A DNA stretch of 64,000 nt. Source: Prolixibacteraceae bacterium (GTDB taxonomy: Bacteria; Bacteroidota; Bacteroidia; Bacteroidales; Prolixibacteraceae). The translations under genes were made by a program, and so were the position numbers. Below are positions 1 through 6,930 of the stretch, piece after piece (position 1 is the stretch's first letter; every line of letters starts with the position of its first letter). Under the pieces are notes generated by a model that saw only the letters and a list, made by a program, of their open reading frames with translations, did not search any database and was not told where the DNA came from. Location: NCBI GenBank assembly GCA_028683385.1, contig JAQUIJ010000001.1, positions 620,001 through 684,000 on the forward strand, given 5' to 3'.

Positions 1-361
1 TCTGAAAAAGTTTTTCGGCATTTTCGGGGTTGAGTCTAAGGTCAAAAGTTTGAATTTCCAGTTCAGGATAAAGTGCCTTCAATTTTTGAGCTGCAATTTT
101 TACTTTTTTGAGCCCCACTTCGGCAGTTGTGTATAAAACTTGTCGTTGCAAATTTGACAGACTTACAATATCATCGTCAACAATACCAATTGTACCCACT
201 CCCGCAGCTCCCAGGTAAATCAGCAACGGACTTCCCAAACCTCCGGCACCAATTACCAAAACCCTTGCATTTTTTAGTTTCTCCTGACCTCCGCTCCCAA
301 TTTCAGGAAGCGAAAAATGTCGGGTAAATCTCGATAAATCTTCCTTACTCAGCTTTCTCAT
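1..361 (-). CDS. ThiF/MoeB/HesA-family adenylyltransferase, C-terminal part outside the window
   Basis: Reading the minus strand from the ATG at 361 gives an uninterrupted frame to the window edge (about 120 residues). It shows the family signature: an N-terminal RFTRHFSLPEIG stretch, the nucleotide-binding GAGGLGSP loop at about residue 41-48, an acidic D-D-D segment after the second strand and the N-LQRQ motif that contacts ATP. Such proteins adenylate the C-terminal Gly-Gly of MoaD or ThiS. Position at the end of moaA-moaD-moaE and an overlap of 17 bases with moaE argue for the MoaD-activating (MoeB) role, although a thiamin role cannot be excluded because the C-terminal half, with the zinc and catalytic cysteines, is not visible. 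Confidence 0.85.
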   Translation of the reverse strand, partial: MRKLSKEDLSRFTRHFSLPEIGSGGQEKLKNARVLVIGAGGLGSPLLIYLGAAGVGTIGIVDDDIVSLSNLQRQVLYTTAEVGLKKVKIAAQKLKALYPELEIQTFDLRLNPENAEKLFQ

Positions 362-812
362 GATGGTGATCATGTTCGTGTTCGCCCGTGCCAATAACAC
401 AATCGCAATTTTGTCCCCATTCACTGGTGCCGTCAGTAAAAAACTCGTGTTTCCAGATGGGCACTTCATTTTTTACCTTGTCGATGATAAATTGATTCGC
501 GTCATAAGCCTCCTTTCGGTGCCCAGCGCCGGTGATGACCACCACCGCACAACCGCTAATCTCAACCCGGCCTAACCGGTGAACACAAACAGCCTGATTC
601 AAGTTGAACCTGGAAACGGCTTCCAACAAAATCTCATCAATCATTTTATTCGCCATGGGCTCGTAAGCTTCATATTCCAAATGTGTAACTTCCCTGCCCT
701 TATTATTGTCACGAACTTCGCCACTGAAAAGCACCACTGCCCCACTATTCGGATTTCGGAATTCGTCAAAAAGTTCGCTGTAATTCAGGTCGGTATATTG
801 TAAATGTTTCAT
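345..812 (-). CDS. moaE: molybdopterin synthase catalytic subunit MoaE
   Basis: At 155 residues this is the normal MoaE length. Seen directly: the GAVVLFSGEVRDNNKG segment, LEYEAYEPMA, the HRLGRVEISG strand and the AYDANQFIIDKVKNEVPIWKHE segment with the lysines used in catalysis. MoaE transfers sulfur from thiocarboxylated MoaD to precursor Z (cPMP) to make the dithiolene of molybdopterin. The C-terminus is histidine-rich (HEHDHHHE), an unusual but harmless-looking tail. It lies 12 bases after moaD and overlaps the following ThiF/MoeB gene, so translation is probably coupled. Confidence 0.95.
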   Translation of the reverse strand: MKHLQYTDLNYSELFDEFRNPNSGAVVLFSGEVRDNNKGREVTHLEYEAYEPMANKMIDEILLEAVSRFNLNQAVCVHRLGRVEISGCAVVVITGAGHRKEAYDANQFIIDKVKNEVPIWKHEFFTDGTSEWGQNCDCVIGTGEHEHDHHHEKAE

Positions 813-824
813 CGTTTTAATTTA

Positions 825-1076
825 TTAACCCCCGCTTGAAGGTGGAATCAGAAAGATTGTATTTTCGTTTTTTATTGGCTCATTTAACGCAACAAATGCT
901 TCATTGACCGCAATCCGGCAACTCGGTAAAACTTCAGTTGCTTCAGGATTTAGCGCTTTCAAGGCATCGATAACTCCGGAATAGCTTGCCCCGTCTTCCA
1001 CAAAAACACTTGTTTCGCTCCCGAAATATTTTCGAAGCCCTGCAAAGCAGACAATTTTGATCAGTTTTTTATCCAT
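825..1076 (-). CDS. moaD: molybdopterin synthase sulfur-carrier subunit MoaD
   Basis: This is a small beta-grasp protein of 83 residues ending in ...PPSSGG, the Gly-Gly tail that is adenylated and thiocarboxylated. A longer frame begins with TTG at 1088, but that start would overlap moaA; the ATG at 1076 lies just after the moaA stop codon and is preceded by GGAGGA, so it is preferred. That purine run also encodes the C-terminal Gly-Gly of MoaA, so its value as a ribosome-binding site is uncertain in this phylum. The partner is MoaE immediately downstream. Confidence 0.92.
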   Translation of the reverse strand: MDKKLIKIVCFAGLRKYFGSETSVFVEDGASYSGVIDALKALNPEATEVLPSCRIAVNEAFVALNEPIKNENTIFLIPPSSGG

Positions 1077-1077
1077 T

Positions 1078-2052
1078 TTATCCTCCAATATTTCTCATTG
1101 ATAATTCGCTTCCATGAAATTTGACCGGTTGTTTCAGACGCAGCAATCCTCTCAGTTTCTCAGTCAGCAGAACATCGTCGTGAATATAAGGTGAAAGTTT
1201 TTCGCCGTGCGCATTGCTCAAACATCCGTAGAAAATACCGTTGCTGTCCATTCGCAGCCGGTTACAATCGTGGCAAAACGGAGTCGATTCGTTGGCAATA
1301 ATCCCGAAAGTTCCGCCACCCGAAGTCCGCCAGTAATTGGAAGTTTCAGCGTGTTCCCTTTTCACCGGTTCAATCGTATACTTTTCCTGAATGACGGCAA
1401 GCATTTCCTTTTCCGAAAAAAACAGCCCGCTCTCCGAATGGTACAAATGTCCCATTTTCATTAATTCCAGAAAGCGGATTTTAACGCCCAACCCAGCAGC
1501 GTAATCGAGCAATGGGATAATCTGAGAATCATTCTTTCCCCGCATGATTACTGCGTTTAATTTCACATTCATTCCTGCTTTTACGGCAGCTTCAATTCCC
1601 TGAAAAACCTTTGCTGTATTTGGATGACGCGAAATCTCACTGAAAATATCCTGATCGATCGCATCGACGGAAATGTTAATTGATTTAACCCCTGCATCAA
1701 AAAGTCTCGAAGCTCTTTCTTTCAGGAAATACGCATTGGTGGTGAGTCGAATATCTGAAATCCCGATTTTTTGAATGTGCTTGATCAAATAAAAAAGATT
1801 GCTGTGTAACAGCGGTTCGCCTCCGGTCAATCGAACGCTTTTCAATCCGGTCAAACGATGCACTGCCTCAATTAGTTTAATAAATTCATCCGGAGCGAGA
1901 GGTTGGTCTGCAGTTGGTTTTTGGATTGACTTTGGAGAAATGCTTCCGAAATCTTCGCTGACACAATACACGCATGAAAAGTTACACTCATTCAATAAAC
2001 TTATCCTGAGTTTTTCGAATCGTCTCCCCAGATTGTCTTCAAGCTTTATCAT
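1078..2052 (-). CDS. moaA: GTP 3',8-cyclase MoaA (radical SAM)
   Basis: MoaA carries out the first step of molybdenum cofactor synthesis, turning GTP into 3',8-cyclo-GTP. The N-terminal radical SAM cluster motif CNFSCVYC is at residues 23-30 (C23, C27, C30), followed by the TGGEPLLH segment. The second cluster motif C-x2-C-x13-C is at residues 260, 263 and 277, and the protein ends in Gly-Gly, which the family needs for activity. Length 324 is typical. It is the first gene of the minus-strand Moco operon. MoaC is not in the window. Confidence 0.96.
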   Translation of the reverse strand: MIKLEDNLGRRFEKLRISLLNECNFSCVYCVSEDFGSISPKSIQKPTADQPLAPDEFIKLIEAVHRLTGLKSVRLTGGEPLLHSNLFYLIKHIQKIGISDIRLTTNAYFLKERASRLFDAGVKSINISVDAIDQDIFSEISRHPNTAKVFQGIEAAVKAGMNVKLNAVIMRGKNDSQIIPLLDYAAGLGVKIRFLELMKMGHLYHSESGLFFSEKEMLAVIQEKYTIEPVKREHAETSNYWRTSGGGTFGIIANESTPFCHDCNRLRMDSNGIFYGCLSNAHGEKLSPYIHDDVLLTEKLRGLLRLKQPVKFHGSELSMRNIGG

Positions 2053-2352
2053 GATTTAATTTAACCAATTATGTACTTATTTGTTCAGTCGTGCCGATCA
2101 CTCGTTGACCCTATTTCTGTATTTCTTGCATGGATAATAAAAAGTATAGTTCAACGTCATCCCTATGTTCGCCCGAATTGGTTAATCCATTATTAATCAT
2201 GAAGAATCAAGTATTTAGGCAGATCGTACCAAAAGAAAACAGTTGGGTGAACTAAATGGATTTTTTCTTTGTTATGCTATTGACTTAAAAAATCTTAACT
2301 CATTTCATTCAGACTAATTCGCTAAATTGAAAGATCCTAAATTTGAAATACT
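2053..2352. other. divergent intergenic region between moaA and the molybdenum hydroxylase
   Basis: Three hundred AT-rich bases hold the start points of two divergent units. No tRNA, riboswitch or long repeat could be recognised; in particular no convincing Moco riboswitch fold was found by eye. A TAAATTTG string at 2338-2345 resembles a -7 element but lies only eight bases before the ATG at 2353. Confidence 0.5.
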
Positions 2353-2808
2353 ATGGCAATTTTTAAATTGAAAGTTAACAGAAAAGAATACCAGGTGGAT
2401 GTTGATCCTTCGACGCCAATGCTTTGGGTCCTCCGTGATCATCTCAATCTGGTAGGTACCAAGTTTGGCTGTGGAATGGCACAATGCGGCGCCTGCACTA
2501 TTCATCTTGATGGTATTGCAGTGCGTTCCTGTATAACCTTTGTCGATTCAGTAGGAGACAAAGAAATAACAACCATTGAAGGACTTTCTGAAAATGGGGA
2601 TCATCCGCTTCAACAGGCCTGGATTGAACATGATGTTCCGCAATGCGGTTATTGCCAGAGTGGACAAATCATGAACGCTGCTGCGCTATTAAAAGCGAAT
2701 CCACATCCAACCGATGAAGAAATTGAATCGGCGATGAATGGCAATATTTGCCGCTGTGGAACCTACACCCGAATCAAAGCAGCCATAAAAACTGCGGCCA
2801 ATTCTTAA
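2353..2808 (+). CDS. (2Fe-2S)-binding small subunit of a molybdenum hydroxylase (IorA/CoxS type)
   Basis: The 151-residue protein carries two [2Fe-2S] domains. The plant-ferredoxin-like one has C40, C45, C48 and C60 (CGMAQCGAC...C); the C-terminal helical one has C98, C101, C133 and C135 (CGYCQSGQ...CRC). It passes electrons from the molybdenum site to an external acceptor. The closest familiar relatives are IorA of isoquinoline 1-oxidoreductase and small subunits of aldehyde oxidases. It has no signal peptide, whereas the large subunit next door does, so it is probably carried across the membrane bound to its partner. Confidence 0.93.
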   Translation: MAIFKLKVNRKEYQVDVDPSTPMLWVLRDHLNLVGTKFGCGMAQCGACTIHLDGIAVRSCITFVDSVGDKEITTIEGLSENGDHPLQQAWIEHDVPQCGYCQSGQIMNAAALLKANPHPTDEEIESAMNGNICRCGTYTRIKAAIKTAANS

Positions 2809-2866
2809 TGGACCTTACATTTCAGGTCTGCTATTAATTTTCTTTGTTGACAGATGAAACGAGCCA

Positions 2867-2882
2867 TCCCGAGTACTCGGGA
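2867..2882. repeat. perfect 16-base palindrome between the two hydroxylase subunit genes
   Basis: The sequence TCCCGAGTACTCGGGA is its own reverse complement. A second hairpin follows, with CCCGCC at 2925-2930 and GGCGGG at 2944-2949. Both lie in the 192-base gap between the small and large subunit genes. Confidence 0.7.
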
Positions 2883-3000
2883 CACACAAGGATAACAAAT
2901 TGGCGAGTTCCCTCCCCGCCAAAAGGCTTGTCAGGCGGGCATATGGCAATTAAGAAGCAAATTATAGACATATGAAATAGTTAACCTAAAATCACGAAAC

Positions 3001-5250
3001 ATGACAATTGTAAAAACAGAACTAAATAGACGTTCATTTATAAAAAGTTCGTTGTTAACCGGTGGAGGTCTGCTGATTGGTTTTAACTGGCTGGCAGCAG
3101 CCTGCAGTACATCTGCATCTAAAGGACAGTCCATTCCTGACGAATGGTTTGAAATCAACGGTTATTTAAAGATCGGTGAAAATGGGGTGGTTACCATCAT
3201 GTCGCCAAATCCTGAAATTGGCCAGAATGTAAAAACATCAATGCCCATGATTGTCGCGGAAGAACTGGATGTTGACTGGAAAAATGTGTTGGTTGAACAA
3301 GCTCCGTTAAACACAGCTATTTTTAACAGACAACTTGCTGGTGGAAGTGATTCCATAAAGCAAAGCTGGCCCGGTCTTCGAATGGCGGGGGCTTCAGCTC
3401 GAAAAATGCTGATGGATGCTGCTGCAAAAAAATGGAATGTACCGGTTGAAGAAATCACAACAGAACTTGGCATATTATATCATAAAAATAGTGGTAAAAA
3501 GGCTGGTTATGGCGAAGTCGCTTCTGCAGCAGCCCAACTACCTGTCCCCAAAGAGGTCGAATTAAAAGACCTGAAAGATTTTAAAATCATTGGAACTTCT
3601 AAAAAAAATGTGGATGGGCATAAAATAGTAACTGGCCAACCCTTGTTTGGCCTCGATTACAAAAAAGAAGGAATGCTTATTGCCATGATCGTCCATCCGC
3701 CGGCTTTTGGGATGAAACTGAAATCTTTCGATGCAACGGATGTAAAGACCAAACCTGGAATCAAAGATGTTTTTCAAATCAAAATATTTAACGACGACTA
3801 TAAACCACAGTGGTGCGACACAACTTCGTTCACTGAACTGGTTGCCATTGTTGGCAATTCAACCTGGGAAGTAATGAGCGCCAAGGCGTATTTAAAAGTT
3901 GAATGGGAGCCCTTTGCCGATTATAAAATCGCCATGGCAGGCTGGGGAGGAGATCAGCTTGTTAATGTTCCAGCCGGGCTTGAAAGTACAGCCGAACACA
4001 ACGCAAAAATGACAGCAGCTTCGGCCAAACCAGGTAAGATTGAGCGAAGAGATGGCAATCCGGAAGAAGCTTTTAAAGAAGCAGCCAAGGTGATTGAACG
4101 TACCTATACCGCACCATTTCTGGCACATACACCAATGGAGCCTATGAACTTTTTTGCTGATGTAACTGCCGATAATGCAGTATTAATTGGCCCTATTCAG
4201 TCTCCGGAATATATGGAAAAGACCTTGGCAGCAAGGCTCGGTTTGCCACTTGAAAAAATTGACATTCAGATGACGCGCATGGGAGGTGGATTCGGACGAC
4301 GCTTGTACGGACACTTTATGGTTGAAGCCGCATTGATTTCGCAAAAAGTAAAAGCGCCGGTTAAACTGATTTATACACGCGAAGATGAAATCACATTTGG
4401 AATTTATCGTCCGGCATATCACGCTTTGTATCGTGCAGCGCTTGATGACAAAAATAACCTCATTGCCTTTCATGTCAAGATGGGTGGTGTTCCTGAAAAT
4501 GCACTCCATGCAAACCGTTTTCCTGCCGGAGCAGTCGATAATTACCTGGCCGAAAGTTGGGCCATTGAATCGAACATTAGCGTTGGGGCGATGAGGGCAC
4601 CCGGCTCCAACTTCAATGCTGTGGCCGAGCAATCGTTCCTTGACGAAGTGGCTGAAGCCATGGGCAAAGATCCTATTCAGTTTCGTCTCGATCTTTTGAA
4701 ACGGGCAAAGGAAAATCCGGTGGGCGAGAAAAATGATTACGATGCAGCCCGTTATGCTGGAGTAATTGAATTGGTGCGCGACAAATCAGGCTGGGAAAAA
4801 GATTCTGCCGGCAAAAATCGCGGAGTTGCGGCTTATTTCTGTCATAGTTCGTATGTGGCAAATGTGGTCGATCTCACCGGAGATAAAGATAATCCTGTCA
4901 TTCAAAAAGTGTATGCTGCCATCGATTGTGGAATTGTTGTAAATCCTGATGCCGCAATTAACATGACTGAAGGTGCCATTGTGGATGGAATTGGCCAGTC
5001 TATGTATGGACAGCTCACATTTAGTAAAGGTCAACCCGATCAGGATAATTTCGATTCGTATCGTTTGATCCGGCATACCGAAGCTCCCAAAGAGATTGAA
5101 GTTCACTTTGTTCAGAATGAAATTCATCCAACCGGCCTTGGCGAACCTCCTTATCCACCTGTGATGGGCGCGTTGGCAAATGCTTTATATAAAGCAACCG
5201 GAGATAGATACCGTCATCAACCATTCATTAAAAACAGCTTCGAATCATAG
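3001..5250 (+). CDS. molybdopterin-binding large subunit of a periplasmic aldehyde/xanthine-type dehydrogenase (IorB-like)
   Basis: This 749-residue protein belongs to the xanthine oxidase superfamily. The N-terminus has a twin-arginine motif (NRRSFIK, residues 9-15), a hydrophobic stretch and a lipobox ending at C35 (LAAAC), so export by Tat and lipid anchoring are likely. The cofactor-binding GGGFGRR motif is at 428-434, the MRAPG loop follows, and the catalytic glutamate is expected at E715 in GLGEPPYPPV. Length and the absence of an FAD subunit match the two-subunit IorAB class, which uses a cytidine dinucleotide cofactor. Substrate cannot be told from sequence. XdhC and a MocA-like gene follow in the same operon. 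Confidence 0.93.
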   Translation: MTIVKTELNRRSFIKSSLLTGGGLLIGFNWLAAACSTSASKGQSIPDEWFEINGYLKIGENGVVTIMSPNPEIGQNVKTSMPMIVAEELDVDWKNVLVEQAPLNTAIFNRQLAGGSDSIKQSWPGLRMAGASARKMLMDAAAKKWNVPVEEITTELGILYHKNSGKKAGYGEVASAAAQLPVPKEVELKDLKDFKIIGTSKKNVDGHKIVTGQPLFGLDYKKEGMLIAMIVHPPAFGMKLKSFDATDVKTKPGIKDVFQIKIFNDDYKPQWCDTTSFTELVAIVGNSTWEVMSAKAYLKVEWEPFADYKIAMAGWGGDQLVNVPAGLESTAEHNAKMTAASAKPGKIERRDGNPEEAFKEAAKVIERTYTAPFLAHTPMEPMNFFADVTADNAVLIGPIQSPEYMEKTLAARLGLPLEKIDIQMTRMGGGFGRRLYGHFMVEAALISQKVKAPVKLIYTREDEITFGIYRPAYHALYRAALDDKNNLIAFHVKMGGVPENALHANRFPAGAVDNYLAESWAIESNISVGAMRAPGSNFNAVAEQSFLDEVAEAMGKDPIQFRLDLLKRAKENPVGEKNDYDAARYAGVIELVRDKSGWEKDSAGKNRGVAAYFCHSSYVANVVDLTGDKDNPVIQKVYAAIDCGIVVNPDAAINMTEGAIVDGIGQSMYGQLTFSKGQPDQDNFDSYRLIRHTEAPKEIEVHFVQNEIHPTGLGEPPYPPVMGALANALYKATGDRYRHQPFIKNSFES

Positions 5251-5279
5251 AGAAACCCTGACATTTTTAATCGAATGCA

Positions 5280-6296
5280 ATGACACACGAAATAAAACTT
5301 TTATTTCAAACATTAAAGACCTGGCAACAACTCGGTAAAAAATCTGTTCTGGTTACTGTGGTCGATTTGGAAGGTTCGTCCTATAGGCGTCCCGGTGTTC
5401 GCATGGCATTTAACGAAGATGGTGATTCGGTAGGAGCTGTTAGCGGTGGTTGCGTTGAAACTGAAATAGAACGTCAGGCACAAAGTGTATTTCGCAGTGG
5501 AAAAGCAAAATTAATGACTTACGATGGTCGGTTGCGAATCGGTTGCGAAGGGATTCTTCATATTTTAATCGAACCTGTTTTTCTTTCTGAAGAACTTTTA
5601 AAAAACTTTGAATCCGTATTAAAACACAGACAAAATTTCAGGATGGATGCTTATTACTATCCTGAAGTAGGCGAATATAAAAATGCGGGAACAGTGATTA
5701 CCTTGAATGGGAAAACATATTCCTTAAATCCATTTTTTGAATCCGGTCAGATCGATGATCAGGAATGCTTTTCTCAGAAATTTAATCCCTTGTTTCAATT
5801 GTATATTTTTGGAGCCGAACACGATGCTGTTCAATTGTGCCAGGCCGCCAAATTACTGGGCTGGGAAGTAACAATTGTGGCTTCCGCCGATGAATCAAAA
5901 TCCTGTGATTATTTCCCGGGTGCTGATGCTTTAATTTCTCCATTTTTCGAAAACATCGACACCTCGGATGTGGATGAGCAAACGGCAGTGGCAATTATGA
6001 CACACAGTTATAATAAAGATGTGCAATATCTGATGGCGCTGAAAGATATCAAACCTGCTTACCTTGGCATTGTCGGTTCAATAAACCGAAGGGAACGATT
6101 GTTATCAACTTTGCTCGACTATTTTCCCGATATTTCAACTGAATTCCTGGAACAAATTCACAGCCCGGCAGGAATCAACATTGGCGCAGAGACTGCTTCC
6201 GAAATTGCCGTTTCCATTCTGGCAGAAATTCTGGGTACAATTCGAAATACAAAGCCCGAAGCATTACGAAATAAAGTAGGTTCAATCCATGGCTGA
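5280..6296 (+). CDS. XdhC/CoxI-family molybdenum hydroxylase maturation factor
   Basis: XdhC proteins bind the molybdenum cofactor, promote its sulfuration and hand it to the hydroxylase. Visible family features are the N-terminal GSSYRRPGVRM and GAVSGGCVE segments, a central Rossmann-like strand (LYIFGAEHDAV), AIMTHSYNKD and the C-terminal AGINIGAETASEIAVSILAE helix. Length 338 is normal. It begins 29 bases after the large subunit gene and overlaps the next gene by eight bases. Confidence 0.93.
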   Translation: MTHEIKLLFQTLKTWQQLGKKSVLVTVVDLEGSSYRRPGVRMAFNEDGDSVGAVSGGCVETEIERQAQSVFRSGKAKLMTYDGRLRIGCEGILHILIEPVFLSEELLKNFESVLKHRQNFRMDAYYYPEVGEYKNAGTVITLNGKTYSLNPFFESGQIDDQECFSQKFNPLFQLYIFGAEHDAVQLCQAAKLLGWEVTIVASADESKSCDYFPGADALISPFFENIDTSDVDEQTAVAIMTHSYNKDVQYLMALKDIKPAYLGIVGSINRRERLLSTLLDYFPDISTEFLEQIHSPAGINIGAETASEIAVSILAEILGTIRNTKPEALRNKVGSIHG

Positions 6297-6900
6297 AATT
6301 CCGATTTTACTGATGGCTGCAGGTGGTTCAAGCCGGATGGGACAACCCAAACAGTTGTTGCCCTGGGGAAACCGAACTCTGATCGAACATCAAATCCTGA
6401 CATTGCTAGAGACCGACAATCCGATTAATGTCGTTCTCGGTTCAAATTCGGATCTTGTCATTCCCGTTATTGAAAAATACTCCGTAAATATCTTTACAAA
6501 TACTGACTGGAAAAGCGGAATGGGTAGTTCTATTTCATTCGGGATCAGCCAGACTAAAGATCGATTTACCGATGTTTCCGGAGTTTTGATCACGCTTCTG
6601 GACCAACCCCTGATTACCACTGCCTACATTGAAAAAATGCTGGCCAGCTTTCAACCCGGTTCGCAACAAATCCTGGTTTCACACTCCGATTCCGGATGGA
6701 CTGGTGTTCCCGTGCTTTTTGATGCATGCTATTTCAACGAACTTACCGAATTGAGAGATGACGAAGGCGCTAAAAAAATCATTAAACGCCACGACGAAAA
6801 TTTAATACTTGTGGATGGTGGTGAACTTTTGGAAGACATGGATACAATGGAAACCTATCAGCAATTATTGAAAAAATACATGATTAGCAGTTCTAATTAA
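6289..6900 (+). CDS. MobA/MocA-like molybdenum cofactor nucleotidyltransferase
   Basis: The N-terminus ILLMAAGGSSRMGQPKQLLP (residues 5-24) is the GT-A type nucleotide-binding signature, with the G-x-S-x-R-M-G-x-x-K pattern. The later LLDQPLIT segment supplies the metal-binding aspartate. In this context the enzyme most likely adds CMP to molybdopterin (MocA) to give the dinucleotide form used by xanthine-oxidase-family enzymes. It is 203 residues long and translationally coupled to xdhC. Confidence 0.9.
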   Translation: MAEIPILLMAAGGSSRMGQPKQLLPWGNRTLIEHQILTLLETDNPINVVLGSNSDLVIPVIEKYSVNIFTNTDWKSGMGSSISFGISQTKDRFTDVSGVLITLLDQPLITTAYIEKMLASFQPGSQQILVSHSDSGWTGVPVLFDACYFNELTELRDDEGAKKIIKRHDENLILVDGGELLEDMDTMETYQQLLKKYMISSSN

Positions 6901-6930
6901 TTCAGCGACCTATATTTATTAGGCGATAAT

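Noticed and set aside
2338-2345. TAAATTTG as a promoter of the hydroxylase operon
   Set aside because: It would place the transcript start at the ATG and lacks the upstream TTG; a leaderless transcript is possible but unsupported.
2053-2352. Moco riboswitch before moaA
   Set aside because: No extended paired structure could be traced by eye; a covariance search would be needed.
4183-4632. 149-codon antisense frame within the molybdenum hydroxylase large subunit gene
   Set aside because: It lies entirely under a well-conserved gene and shows no recognisable features.
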